DNA from: Phycomyces blakesleeanus NRRL 1555(-)
Lineage: Eukaryota; Mucoromycota; Mucoromycetes; Mucorales; Phycomycetaceae
Assembly (NCBI RefSeq): GCF_001638985.1
Contig: NW_017265162.1
Location: 124,001 to 188,000 of the forward strand
Length of the DNA stretch: 64,000 bases
Direction: 5' to 3'
Shown here: positions 25,365 through 38,301 of the stretch, in pieces
Layout of the letters: every line of letters begins with the position of its first letter
Numbering within the stretch: the first letter of the stretch is position 1
Position numbers and translations under genes: made by a program
The notes under the pieces: generated by a model
Database searches by the model: none
What the model saw: the letters and a program-made list of their open reading frames with translations, nothing else
What the model was told of the DNA's origin: nothing

Positions 25365-25833
25365 TATATATATATATATGACTTTTGTTTATTTTTCTTT
25401 TAAAAAAGAAAGAAAGAAGAGAGAAAAGAGAGATAGTATATAAAAGGGTAGATAAATATGTATTAAGAATCCTCAGACTGATAGCTAAATAAATAATGAG
25501 AATAAAGATAGAAAGAAAGAAAAAGGCGAAATATCAACCGTCAAACCTCTCTTTCTGCCTTCTATTTGAGTGTATACGATGTGCTTTGTTTTGTCTTGTT
25601 GATATAATATATTTATATAGTTTAATATATAGGTTTATTTGCGAAGGAGAGTGTTTGTAGAAGTGTAGAAGTGTAGGAGTGTAGGAGTGTAGGAGTAAAG
25701 GAGTATAAAGCTAATATCGATATTTATGTATATATATATATCGGAGAGAGAGTGTGTGTGTGTGTGTATAAGTGGGAGTGAGTGAGTGAGTTACTCTTTG
25801 ATTTATTATTATTATTACTATTATTATTTTTCA
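25365..25833. other. Spacer with simple repeats
   Basis: No gene. It holds a GTGTAGGA-type run (25665-25695), a GT run (25751-25767) and an ATT run just before the stop codon of the following minus-strand gene. Confidence 0.5.
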
Positions 25834-27440
25834 TTATTCAATTGACCAACGTCTTGACTCTGGTTTCTCATGTCCAATGGTAGTCATGTTGTGATTTGAC
25901 CCAGAGGCAGCAGTTGCGTGAGTGACTACAAGAATTAGAGTTTTAGGATTAACAATAAAATTCAAATATCTATATAAAAACAAATAAATAGATAGAGATA
26001 GACTTACTGTGACTATTTAATCCATGATTAAAGTTTCTTAGACAGATTACAGAGACTGGAACAGACACCTACAAGAAAAATAAATAGTATGAATATGAAT
26101 ATATTTTTTAATTTTATTTAGCAATTAATGAATTTATATAGTTTGTTAGTTACTTACCAAGATAAGGGCCATGTCGACACACACTAAATGATTTTCACGA
26201 GTTAATAATCACAATTGTTTTTTGTCTTTCTTTAAAAATAAAAAGTAAAATCACAATTACTTACAAAAGAATGTCAAGAATACTCTTGAACCAAGGTATT
26301 TTGAAGGGTACATTGCGACTTGAGTGACCATGTAGATAAAGTATCCCATGCTTGCGAGGGACAATAGAATAAAAGCGTACATGGGGATCTTCCTTTCACG
26401 TATCAACTATCAACCCAAAAGTATATAAATAAATAAGTATATATAAATCAAATTATTTTGTGAAACAAGCACTAAAAATATAAAAATATATTATATATTA
26501 TAATACTAATAAGAGACTTACACCCCAGAATGCGGAAATAATCATGGCAATTGAAAATACACAACTGAGTATGATATGTTCAACTAGTTGTTGTATAAGC
26601 ACTCTCCACTTGTCATCCGTGGTTGCTTCTGGCCACCATGCCACAACCATCAAGACAAGGTATTGAACAGAGAAGCCGAGGAAGAAGAAGAAGTCAAACT
26701 TGAGAAGCATCATGAAGATCTGATACATCTTGTAACGATCTATTCATATATATATATATTTAAAAAGTATAAATATAAATAAATTCAAATCATGCAAAAC
26801 ACAAGTTTACTTACCTCGCATAGCTAAATCGGCGCCAATTTTCTTGTAAATGTGCCAACCAAACTCGAGGTAGAGTTTGTAGGCCAGGAACACAAAGATC
26901 ATACTACAGACAATCATGACACAGATTTGGGTGATTTCTGCCCACTTTGAGGCATGGTAAGATGTACCGAGGTAGTCAATCACTAGTTTCCCACTTGCTT
27001 CCAAAGGGTTGAAGAGGGTTGCGGATTGGTGGTATTGAATAACAGAGTAGGCTGTCATACCAAGTTCAAATGCGACCAGCGCAATAAGCTGAATGGTATT
27101 TTTTTGGTAAATCTATATACAACAGATAAAGGTATACATATACATTTTTGTTAATAAATATAGATAGATATATAAATATAACAACTTACGGCGTCAACAA
27201 CAAGTACAACCGTAAATACTTGTGCGAGCATGAATAAAATAAAATAAACCAAGAGTGACCTGGCATTGGCTTGAACAGTTCCAAGACTGTCTTCAAGGTT
27301 TTTTTCTGAAGACAATAGTCGTTCGATTCCAGCGATTTCTGTTTGATGGGATTGGAAGATAACGGCTTCAAATACAATTGCAAGAACAGCCTGTATAACA
27401 CTGAGACAGAATATTGCGCGTGTCCACCGAGACTCTCCAA
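25834..27440 (-). CDS. Multi-pass membrane protein, unassigned; 5' exon not resolved
   Basis: Seven in-phase exons run on the minus strand from about 27440 to a TAA at 25834. The first visible exon (about 27189-27440) begins [17 protein letters not shown] directly after an ATT-repeat intron end. Then come [20 protein letters not shown] to the GADLAMRG exon (about 26816-27112), [19 protein letters not shown] (about 26522-26740), [20 protein letters not shown] (about 26270-26405), a short LCVDMALIL exon, [17 protein letters not shown], and a hydrophilic tail ending ESRRWSIE. About seven hydrophobic segments are present. I do not recognise the family name, and substrate or signal cannot be inferred. 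The initiator Met must lie in an exon upstream of 27440 that I could not identify, because the only candidates end in the wrong phase. Confidence 0.65.
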
Positions 27441-28440
27441 ACTATTATTATTAATTATTATTAATTATTATTAATTATTATTAGTATTATTATTTAACAA
27501 TAGTAAATAGCAGCAGCAACAATCAATGATTATCGATAGCATCATAGATACACTTATATTCTTTAGAAAAAAGTATACAATTGTAATTACAATTACAATT
27601 ATAATTAATTTATATATTCATAGTGAAGATACTTGCAACTCGAGAAATAATCCACATGTTACGTCTTTATATTTTTATATTTATTCTTCGTCTTTTGTTT
27701 GTTCTTAACAAGCGTCTGTTGTTGGTGATGTCGGTGGTGGTGGTGGTGGTGGTGTTTTTTTTATCGTATGGTTTGTAGTTGAGGCTTGCAAAGTGTATCG
27801 TATGGTAGGATTAGTTGACTAGTGCGAACGAATGTAAAGGACTGGAAAGGGTGGAGTTTGTTGTGGGGAACTAAAGAAGTATAAAGTAGTCGCTGGCGAG
27901 ATGGTATAAAATATAAGGTAAAGTATAAAATAAAGTATAAAGAAAAGGAAGAAAGAAAAGGAAGAAAGAAAAGGAAGGAAGGAAGGAAGAAAGAAAGTGA
28001 GAAAGAGAGAGAGAGAGAATTTTTTTTTAGGAAAATAATAATAAAAAAAAAGGTTTTTTTACACAAAAAGTAAATTAAGAATATTAAAAAAGAATTGAGG
28101 ATTGGGTATATAAAATATATAGAAAAATATTATGGGGTGGAATGGAATAGATAGCAAGAGAGAAATGTTGCTGTCCATCATATACTACAACACAGTACAA
28201 TACACCACACCACACCACAGTACAGCACAGCACAGCACAGTACATTAAATTACATTACATTACATTATATTATATTATATTGAGCTTCACTATACTATAT
28301 TATAGACATGTGTATGGATATGGTCATGTATATAATATAATTATATAATTATATAATAAGAGCGCCGCAGTTTATCAATCGACAATGGAACACAAAGTGT
28401 ACCAAATTGGCTCTTTCCATCTCAGAAATAAATACACGGA

Positions 28441-28500
28441 CACAACACAACACAACACAACACAACACAACACAACACAACACAACACTACACTACACTA
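28441..28500. repeat. CAACA pentanucleotide microsatellite
   Basis: About nine tandem copies of CAACA run into CACTA copies. Confidence 0.85.
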
Positions 28501-29260
28501 CACAAAGATGTTGTTGTTTTATATAAATTTCTTTGAATAGGCTCAAACACGAAAAGAAAGGTGAAAAATCACAGCTGGAAGGTAAAAGAAGTCCTTATTA
28601 ATTTTATGCGCAGTAATAGAGTTATAGTTATTCTTACCTAACCTCTGCCTAGAAATCCATTGATAGATATAAGTATATACATGCCTACCATAATTCAATT
28701 CGATTCAATTTGATTCAAATCAATTAAAGCCAATTAAAGCCAATTCAGCCAATTACACTTGGACCGTTCATCTCTCATTTTCTTCTTGTACACATCTTTA
28801 ATAAACAAATATTACAGTACGATTAATTATCATTATTTATTAATTACTCGTTTTGGTGTAAAATGTAAATTACCAGAGTACAATAAGATACACATGCGCG
28901 TATATATATGTATACATGCATACACAAAGAAATCGAGAGAAAAAAGAAGGAATTAAAATTTATAGATATATAGGCACAGGCACAGGAACAGGTACCAAGT
29001 ATATATCTATATATATTTAAACTAACTACTTCTTTATCACTTGTCAAATAATAAACTTGGTCAATTTAAAATATTCAAAATTAATAAATAATTATTTAAT
29101 AATAATAATAATAATAAATAATAGAAGGGAAAAAAAAACTCAAAGGCTGTTTCAACTTTTTGATTTTTTTTGATTTTAATAATATTATTAATTTTATTAA
29201 TTTTATTTATTTGATTTCCATCTTTCTTTAATAACAATAATATACACACACATATACATA

Positions 29261-29310
29261 AATACATACATACATACATACATACATACATACATACATA
29301 CATACATAAT
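29261..29310. repeat. CATA tetranucleotide microsatellite upstream of the F-box gene
   Basis: About eleven CATA copies end about 80 bases before the F-box/WD40 start codon, so they lie in its promoter or leader. Confidence 0.8.
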
Positions 29311-29388
29311 AGCATATAAAGGGACAAACACAAGCGTACACACATACACACATAGAGACAAACACATAAACATACAGACACAGAAAAG

Positions 29389-31187
29389 ATGCAAGTATCA
29401 AATCCTCCACTGGGTGACCAAGCCCTTTTGTATCTAAAGCAAGTTGTAACAAACTGTGGACATGTCGAACGTCAACAACTTCTTCATTACCTTGAAAATG
29501 TTGGAAATTTCGACATTGTTGGTCATTCTCCAAGACACATTTCAACACAAATCTTAAAGTATTTTACACCACAAGAACTATGCAAGCTTAGAGAAGGTAA
29601 TCGAAAGAAAGCTGTATAGAGTGATACGTAGAGAGCGAAAAGAAGAGGAATAATAAGCAGAAGAATAAACATAATACTAATGATAGAAAATAATAATAAT
29701 AAAAAATTAAAAAAAAAACACTATTTTTTGTTTTGTTTTGTTTTGTTTTTTTTTGTTTTCTGCCATTCATTCATTCATTCATTCATTCATTCATTCGTTC
29801 ATTCATTCATTCATTAATATAATTACTATAATTATTATAATGATAACAATAATCTGTCATTCTAGTATCTCGACGTTGGAATCTAAAGGCTACTGACAAT
29901 GAACTCTGGCAGGCACATTCTGTGTCTTATAGCATGCTCCCAGAAAGCCATCACTTGAAATCACAAACCGATTTTGATCAAGAATCAGCCTTTCCGGTTT
30001 ATCACGATCTTTTCCGACGTGGAATGACCACCGCCAAAAACTGGGAGACTTTTGGCTCAAAACGGTACGAATATCACTTCCATATGGGGCCTGTGCTGTC
30101 TCTACTCGCTCTCGATTCGTCCCGGATTGCTTCAGGAGATATTGACGGCACAATCCATGTGTGGAATATGAGACGCCAAGCTTATGTCGATCGAATCCAC
30201 GCCCACAAGAGTCACGTGTCGTGTTTGGCTCGTAGTGCAGACGTGTTGGCGTCTGGTTCGTCTGACAAGAGTATCGTGATACACAGCCTGCCAGATCTGA
30301 AGCTGAAGACACGCTTGGTGGGCCACGAGGCACCGGTCACATCGTTGGCGTTTGGTGAATGTGGTAGCTACGAGGGAATCCTGTTCAGTGGCAGCGTGGA
30401 CAGATCGATTCGTATTTGGAATATCTGGACTGGCAGTGGCAGTGGCAGTGGCAAAGATAGTGGTAACAATGATGAGAGATTTGGCGGTGGCGGTGATGGC
30501 AGTGGGGCGTGTATCCGGGTACTCTGGGGACAGGAAAACACAATCCTGTCGCTTGTTTACATCAGTCCGTTCCAGCTCACTCAGGACCAGACGCCATTCG
30601 AACGCCAGGCTGTTGCTAGTAACCGGGCCGGCTGGCTACTTTCGGGATCGACGGACCGAACCATGTTCCTCTGGGATTTGCAGAAATCGAAACGCGACAA
30701 GCCGCGCGTGAGTCACAGTGTGATGGAAGTCCATGGACCGGTTACTGCTCTGTCACTCTACGCAGAGTGGAACAACTGCTCTATGAATGACCAGACACCA
30801 CCCTCGAACCCGTACGTCAAGGCACGGCACCCGATTTCAATCCCCCCCTTTGTTGTATGTGCCGGCCAAATGGATCCCACAGTCACCCTCTGGTCCATCC
30901 CAACCCTGGCACCCACAAAGGTCGAGTCACCCATCAGTCACAACGGCACCATCTGGGCCATCGAGTGCGCACCCATCCACTCAAAGATCATCACGGTTTC
31001 GGGAGACCGAACGGTTCAGGTGTGGAATCTCAAGGCCCCAAAGACGGTCATGCTCTTGGAAGGATTCGACAGTGCGGTCGTGTCGTGCTCGATAAGTACC
31101 CAAGAAGATCTCTTGTGTATTGGCATGGAATCTGGAGCAATTGTGGTCTATAACCTTCAAGAGTTTGAGAACTCAACTGGAGACTAA
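29389..31187 (+). CDS. F-box and WD40 repeat protein
   Basis: This is likely a substrate receptor of an SCF ubiquitin ligase: the F-box binds Skp1 and the WD40 propeller binds targets. Exons 29389-29596 and 29866-31187 give 509 residues. The F-box lies at about residues 50-87 and spans the intron (ILKYFTPQELCKLRE then VSRRWNLKATDNELWQ). WD repeats then follow, with clear blade ends SGDIDGTIHVWNM, SGSSDKSIVIHSL, SGSVDRSIRIWNI, SGSTDRTMFLWDL, AGQMDPTVTLWSI, VSGDRTVQVWNL and GMESGAIVVYNL, which makes a seven-bladed propeller. A Gly/Ser-rich insert (GSGSGSGKDSG...) sits between blades 3 and 4. Exon 2 is GC-rich against its flanks. The target is unknown. Confidence 0.9.
29760..29817. repeat. CATT tetranucleotide tract in the F-box gene intron
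   Basis: About thirteen copies of CATT, with one CGTT variant, lie within the single intron (29597-29865). Confidence 0.85.
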
Positions 31188-34044
31188 ATCTATCTATATA
31201 TAAAGGGGTTCCTACAATCAAACTAATCAAACTATATAATTATAAAAAATACAATAAAATATTTGCTTTTTTTGTTGCTACTGTTGCTGTTGCTACTGTT
31301 GCTATTGCTGTTTTTATTAAGATTACACATCAATTATACTTTACAGAACAGGCGCACCATCTTTAAAAACTTACAGGCAGTGTCACGTCCCACACAAAGG
31401 TAATTAGTGGTTTGTTTTAATTGATGTGACATGGTGTGTAGAACGCCAATAAATAAATACTAAAAAAAGGGGGGAGTAGGAGTAGGATTAGGAGGAGAGG
31501 AGAGGAGAGGAGAGGTGGATCTGTGTTTTATAACAAAAAGATGTATGGATAGATATGCTGTATATAAAGTATCAAATCAAATCAAATGTAATAGAATAGA
31601 ATAAGAAGAAGAATTAGAATTAGAATTAGAATTAGAATTAGAATGAGAATTATAAGAGATAAGTCTATGTACTTTGTGGTATATTCTATATATACATGCA
31701 GTGTATATTGTAGATGAGGTATTTAGGTCCAAAGTTAATAAAACAGAAACAAAAGTGTGTGTACAGAATGCAGCTGAATTGAAATAGATGTACACACACA
31801 CATGGAATATAGTGGGTACAAATTATCCCCTTCTTTATCTCTCTTTCTATCTCTCTCTTTTGGCGTTGTCTATCTTTGATAGAATCAATTGAGATGATGA
31901 TAATTACAGTAGAAAAATAGGAAACTTCATCATATTATCATTATCGTTATCATTATCATTATGGTGTAGACTGTTAATTTGATATTTCTGTATATATCAA
32001 TCTTTTGTTTTTGTAAGCCACGAAAAATAATGGTAGATGAACGATTGTTGTAATACAACATTCTATCAGTATATTTTATCTTTAGGCGAGTAACTTACTA
32101 ATGTCTCCATCTAACTTTGCAGACCACCAAAATAAGATATAAATATTTAAGCAGCCTAACTTTAATCGAGTACACCGTATTCATATTTACTTCTCTTTTT
32201 TATTTATTTAAAGAAAAATAAATGGTGTGCTTCAATAAATACAAAATCTACTGTGTATACATATCAAGTATTCCACGTTTTTATTTTTATTTTACTCTTT
32301 TTCATATTTACATCATGATTATCATGTACACTGACAAATGAATATACATATATACATATATAAGCTGATTTAGATACATGGTATTATACCGGCCTACGGG
32401 GGGATAATTTATTTAAAAACAGTATAATTAATTGAAAGAATTAAGGTACTTTGCATATAAACACTTGGAAAAAAGAAGAAGGCATTCCAGCGCCTTTGTA
32501 ATTGTAAGTATCAGTAACAATTTCAGCAACAATAGAAGCTATAATAGCATTTGTAATCATGATTGCAATTGCAATTGAATATGGAATTGTAGTAGTCAGA
32601 TAGTATATATGATTTCTTCTTCTTCTTCTTCTTTTTGTGATATTATTTTTACTGGTTTATTTGTGTGATAATTAAACGGGAAAAAAATCAACGACACGCC
32701 TGTATTGAATTCAGAAAAAAAAACAAATATTTATAAATAAAAACTCATTTAGACATTGCTGTCAAGATGTGCGTACAGATTACAAAACAAGAAAGGCGGG
32801 GTTTAACAGCGCGGCTATTCTCCAGCAATCAGGTTTTACCCTTTTGTGCAGATCTTTGTTCATTTTTGGATATTTCACAAAAGAAGAAAAATAGTAAATT
32901 ATTACTATCCACACAGACACACGCACAGCGTACACACACGTACAAGCACACAAGCACACAGGCACATGCTCGATAAAAACTTACATTTATACATACCTGT
33001 ATATATCAATTTATTTGTATGTATGCACCCCTAGATAAATCAAACAATTGGTTGTAGAATACTGATATCTATACAATAATCAATACACAAGTATATATAT
33101 ATATATATATGTGCGTATTGAAGCTAATTGATCCAGAATAAGTCAAGTATCAATTGTACATATTTGTCGTAAAATGCACCAAAAGGACCCTGTAAGACTA
33201 TAGTACATACAAGATGACTACTTAGATATTCAATTATATATATATATTTACGAGTATTTTAGAGATCGTATGTATGTGTACATGTAAATAGTATACTTTC
33301 CATGTTTAGATACTAAAAGATGTGTGTGTGTGTATCAGTGTGTAGATATTTCACGACTTTGATTTCCAGAGTAGGAAGAGGGTTTGGGTACATCGGATAA
33401 CGGGTCCATTGATCTTTATTTTTTCTTTTTTTCTCTCTCTCTCTCTCTCTCTCTTTGAATCAAAATAAAATAAAAATAAATATTTATAGCAAGGGTGGAA
33501 TGTATAAATACTAATATATATTTATATATATTTATACATGATCAGCCTCAATGGAGTACAATTTCCACAAATAAAGTAGCTTGCAAGATTGTGTATCAAT
33601 GACAGAATGATTTAGTAAACTATGCCTAATTTATAACTTCTAGAATGACTAGCATCGTTGGGTGATTTTGGCGATGTTACTATCTAGATACTTGGATATC
33701 TTGGATATCTTGGGTACTTGAGTATCGAGAAGAGTCAGGACTATTGATATCAATATCAAATCTATAGTATTGTAGAAAGCCAATTGCCTAAAGACAAATA
33801 TAAAACAACAAATTGTATCTCTAAAATAAATCCTTGTTCATTTCACATCGTTCGATTCTTTCTTTTTCTTTTTATTCTTATTCTTATTGCTTTCCACAAT
33901 CTATATGGCTGTCCACTGATACTTTCTGTCTGTCAATTGAATTGTATTTTATCGTATTGTATTGTATTGTATTGTATTGTATTTATGATATATATATGTG
34001 TGTGTGGATCTATATATATTTATGTATGTATGTATGTACGTACA
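31188..34044. other. Gene-free AT-rich spacer, first part
   Basis: I see no gene. The stretch is rich in simple repeats: GGAGA (31491-31514), GAATTA (31609-31645), a TC run (33432-33454) and ATTGT (33950-33982). A 69-codon frame at 32767-32976 is probably fortuitous. Confidence 0.5.
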
Positions 34045-34375
34045 TATATTTACCGAGGGTTACCCTGCCGATAAAGCGGGATGTTAGCCCATCCCACATG
34101 CTTGAGCCGGTTCTTCCGAGAAACGTCCCACTTAATAATTACTATGGTGATTTATTAAACACAAAAAAAACAAAGCACTTATATATATATATATATACAT
34201 AAAAAGTGCTTCGAAACCCTGATGATCGTTAATAGTGGTTCACGATTGTTTTCTGACTACATAGGCGATCTTGAGCAAATAATAGTGTAACTGGTGGGAA
34301 TGGATCGGTGAACTATAGGGTACCTTCTACCCTCCCATTCCCCCCACCTTTCTCTCTTTCCCTTTCCTTCTTCTT
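34045..34375. ncRNA. GC-rich hairpin-dense island; candidate structured RNA or LTR fragment
   Basis: In an otherwise AT-rich 4.8-kb spacer, this block is GC-rich and full of self-complementarity. GGGATG pairs with CATCCC at 34079-34098. AAGCACTT (about 34173) pairs with AAGTGCTT (about 34204). GGTGGGAATGG (about 34291) pairs with CCATTCCCCCCACC (about 34336), enclosing AGGGTA/TACCCT. CTGATGA at about 34219 and CTGA at about 34254 resemble C and D boxes of a snoRNA. No protein frame crosses it. I could not match it to U1-U6, U3, SRP, RNase P or tRNA. A degenerate solo LTR beginning near TGTTAGCCC (34082) is an alternative. The strand is unknown. Confidence 0.3.
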
Positions 34376-34754
34376 ACACTGACTTTTTATTATAATAGGG
34401 TTTGTATTTTGGGGGAGAAGTTTATTGGGTTGCTATGGTGAATAAAAATAAACTTATATATATATATATATATATACATTTGTTAAATCGAATGACTTGG
34501 TTTTTTCCCCAGAAACAATACACCCCATCCGTACCCAGTATCTTTCTGTGTACCAAAAAGAAACAAACTAAAAGAACTGTATAGATATTATACATATCGT
34601 CTTCTTCTATTCTTTTCTTTATCTTGTTTTCTAGAATGTTTATTTGCATCTAGAAAGGCATGTGTTTTATTTTATATTTTATCCTATTTTATAATGTGGT
34701 TTTTTTTCTTTTTGGTGATCCAATGGAGATATTGTCTTGCAGTGTAACGATGAC

Positions 34755-34785
<31 letters not shown>

Positions 34786-35299
34786 TGAAGCACATCAAAC
34801 CCACAGATGGAGTTGTTCCGAAACCTACGGGCTAAAATTTTTTTTCTTGTACATATATTTTTTTTTCGAAGCACATTAGTATTTTATATCTAAGAATGAA
34901 ATGAAATTTGTAGTCATGGTTACAGCATATGCACTATACCTAAAATAAACAAATGTAAAGTGTATATATATATGTGTGTGTGTTAATAACCATGACAACA
35001 AGTCTATTGTAGATATATATGTATACTTTATTTAAACTAATCGTCGTTTTGTGTGCATGAATATATAAACTTATTTTAAATATCTAATTAGCACGTACCA
35101 TTGTATTATTTATTAATGTGCTGAAGCAATTGTCATCATCACCATTATTCTTAATATTATCTATATATTGTGCGTGTCTGTGTTTGTGTCTGTGTCTGTG
35201 TGTATTTATATAGGTAATCTGGTTTTGGTTATTCTTTACAACCATAAAATCATAAACAGCGCTCACCACATGGCAAATCTGAATACATGCGGCACTAAA

Positions 35300-35400
35300 T
35301 ACAATACAATACAATACATCGCAACACAGTGCAACACAGTGCAACACAGTGCGATACAGTGCGATACAGTGCAATACAGCACAACACAATAAAATGTAAT
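35300..35400. repeat. CAATA/CAACACAGTG tandem array
   Basis: Copies of CAATA (35309-35320) pass into about six 10-nt units of the form CAACACAGTG or CGATACAGTG. Confidence 0.75.
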
Positions 35401-35602
35401 GTAATGTAATGTTATATAATATAATATAAATACATATATTATTATTTTTTATTATTATCTATTTAGTATCCGACAAGCCCCACGGGATAAAGCGTCTTTA
35501 TTCTTATTTATTTATATACATCATTTTTTTTCCAATCGCGAGATCCTCCAATCGAAGTTCCAAAAGGGTTTAAAGAAGTTCCAAACTCTTGTGCTCCGCA
35601 AA

Positions 35603-35672
35603 TTACTATTACTATTACTACTATTACTATTACTATTACTATTACTATTACTATCACTATCACTATCACTAT
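35603..35672. repeat. ACTATT hexanucleotide array
   Basis: About nine copies of ACTATT shift to ACTATC copies at the 3' side. Confidence 0.8.
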
Positions 35673-36020
35673 AATTATTTTACTATTTTACTATTATTTT
35701 CAATGCCGATTTTATATTTAATTTTTTTTTTATTCTAAAAAAAGCATCTTTTTTTTGTTTTTTTGTTTTTTTTTGTTGTTGATAATATTTTGGCTTTCTT
35801 TCATTTTATTATCATTAATACCACCTTTATCCATTCAATCCTTTGTGTACCTTTTTTTTTTGCAAAAAATAAAGAAACCCTCATACCTCCCTTTTCTCTC
35901 TCTCTCTTTCTCTCTATTTCCATTTCTATTTCTTTCTTTTGCTTTCTCTCTCCTTCTCTCTCTCCTTCTCTCTCTCTCTTTTCCTTCCTTTTGTTCTATT
36001 ATTAATCTTCGACTTTCCTT

Positions 36021-38301
36021 ATGGGTATCATGAATTCGTTACGTGGTATAATGAAACCAAGTGCAAGTTTAAGCAGTAGTAGTAACAGCAGCTGCAAAAG
36101 CAAGGCATCCTGTCAAGTCCACGTTGCTTGTCAGATTGAGACAATGCAGAGCACCAGCAATTTATCAGCCATCTCTACACAAAGACCTAGTTATCGATTT
36201 GAGCACGGACGTCGTTATCACGATATAGAAGATTCGGTTTACGTTTTACCAAATGATGATCCAGGTACGCCACAGTCTGTCCCCCTCAACCACCCCTTTT
36301 TTCTTTCTTTCTTTCTTTATCTCTCTTCACCAACGAATACATTTAAAGAGAGAGAGAGAGAGAAAAAAACAGATTATCCTGTGCATAAATCTACATATAA
36401 CATAATTATAATAATTAATTGATTAATTATTTATCTTTTATCTTTTACAACACCATACAACATCACCGATACATTTTGACATATAGAAATCGATCGATTG
36501 CACCAGCAGCACTGGGTACTTCACCATGCCTTTGACGGGTAAAGTCAATACGACACTTACAAATAATAATTAAAAATAATAATAATTGTAATTATTAATA
36601 CAATTATTAATATTATAACGAAAGAAGAACAATAACCAACTTTGGGTTCAATTAGAAATTTCTCTTCTCCTGTCCACAAACTCCTTGAAGAAGGGGCCGT
36701 TGTATTGGATTCATGCTGTGGTAAGAATAGTAACAACAACAACAACAATAATAATAATTAAAGAACAAGGACAAGGTCAAGGACTATAGAAATAGATACA
36801 TATAAAGAGTCTAGATCACAAATGCAATATAAGCTAAAAAATAAATAAATAAAAAATTGGTATTACAAAAAAAACCAAATATTTGAATGAATGAATGAAT
36901 AAATAAATAAATAAATATGTATGTAATTTTTTTAGGCCCTGCCACATGGACTTTAGACATGGCAAAAGCATACGATCGATCAGAATTTTATGGAATAGAC
37001 ATTAGCCCTGTATTTCCCGAAGACATCAAGCCAGCAAACACCCATTTTCAATTAGCAAATATCACAAACCGCCTTCCATTTCCAGACAACCATTTCGACT
37101 TTATTCATCAGCGATTATTGATCTTCGGCTTGACACGATCTGATTGGACAAAGGTAGAGTACAATGGAGAAACAAACAGACAGACAAAGAGAGAAATAGA
37201 AAAGGGGAATACATGTATATATATAAAAAATATATGGGCTGATCTTTTTTTTAAAAATAATAATAATAATAATAATTTAAAAATAAAATCCTATTTTATT
37301 TTATTTTATTTTATATTATATTATATGTGCATTTGTGTTGATTTTGCAGGCAATAGATGAATTGTTACGCGTATTGAAACCAGGCGGCTGGATAGAGTTT
37401 AAAGAGGTGTGTAGATATATACAGACATATGTGTATGTGAATATATGTAAATTTGTATGTATGTGAAAATGTGTAACCATGGCGGCAAAATTTATATAAT
37501 TATATATACATATATACACATACATATAAAAGGTTTGGGAACACTGACACTGACAGCTCTACTATTATGTCCTTGTGATAGCTTGAACTTAATCTTGAGA
37601 ACACAGGCACCATGACAACAAAACTCAAAGAATCTAGTAAGTATATATATGTACATGTGTACATGTGTACATGTGTAGGTGTATGTGCACGCACGCACGC
37701 ACGCACGCACGCACACAAAATATAATAATAAAAAAACCTTTACTAAACTGTGGATTGAATAATAAAAATAACAATAATTAAATTAGTGATAACCATGACA
37801 ACCACACGCGATATGAATCCAACAATTGGACGTGAACTACGGCTATTGCTTATCCAGCGGGGATTACTCAATATTCAAGCCAAACGCATTAGTGTACCAG
37901 TTAACCATGATGGGAAGATTGGCGAACTGTTCTGGTGAGTCTAGAATCCACTCACCAATATAATACTATTATAACTACTTTTAATAAGAATATCACTTTT
38001 TTCTTCTTTAAGAAAAAAAAAGAAGAGGAGATATAGAAGTAGAGAAAGACACGATTTTTTGACCTTATTCTTATTGCCCATTACTAATGTCTTTTTTATT
38101 TATTTTTATTGTGGGAATTATAGGGATAATTACAAGCAAATGAGTCTTGCTCTTGCTCCCGTAATCTCGGGATCCCTGCCCTTAGATTTTCCACAATTCC
38201 TTGATAGTTGTGCAAAAGAGTGTGCAAAAGAGAAAACGAATTGGGGATGGCACGTAGTCTATGCCCAGAAACCGGTGTCGCCGATTAGATTCTCTCATTA
38301 A
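36021..38301 (+). CDS. SAM-dependent methyltransferase (class I, Methyltransf_25-like)
   Basis: Eight exons were read, all phases agreeing: 36021-36264, 36487-36538, 36656-36720, 36936-37153, 37350-37406, 37582-37636, 37787-37934 and 38124-38301, giving 338 residues. Motif I is VLDSCCGPATWTLDMA (about residues 115-130). The acidic residue of motif II follows in FYGIDISPVFP. Motif III is LPFPDNHFDFIHQRLL, and the post-motif is LLRVLKPGGWIEFKE (about 198-212). The layout is that of the fungal umbrella class of small-molecule or regulatory (LaeA-like) methyltransferases. The substrate is unknown. The first 60 residues are Ser/Cys-rich and likely disordered. The product KxxNWGWHVVYAQKP near the C terminus matches this family's usual ending. 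The exons are unusually small for the window. Confidence 0.85.

Larger units (their letters stand above)
27441..29388. other. Repeat-rich spacer
   Basis: No gene is called, though the missing first exon of the upstream membrane-protein gene should lie here. Simple repeats dominate: GGT (27731-27752), GGAA/GAAA (27950-28020), CACAC/CAGCA pentamers (28195-28240), CAACA (28441-28490) and CATA (29263-29308). A strong donor-like GTAAGAAT on the minus strand near 28634 could belong to an untranslated exon. Confidence 0.5.
34376..36020. other. Gene-free spacer, second part
   Basis: There is no gene. It contains ATT runs (34753-34785), a CAACACAGTG minisatellite-like tract (35321-35390), ACTATT and CACTAT arrays (35603-35672), and a long pyrimidine-rich leader (35880-35995) just before the methyltransferase start. 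Confidence 0.5.

Noticed and set aside
29061..29548. Cys/Val/Tyr-rich minus-strand frames
   Set aside because: They translate the CATA microsatellite and its flanks.
34180..34275. U3 or other C/D snoRNA
   Set aside because: C- and D-like boxes are present, but R of the C box is C, no terminal stem closes them, and U3 box A (GGATCATTTCTATAG) is absent on either strand nearby.
35755..36033. Leu/Phe/Ser-rich frame of 92 codons
   Set aside because: It translates a pyrimidine-rich leader (CTTTCTCTC repeats) directly before the methyltransferase start.
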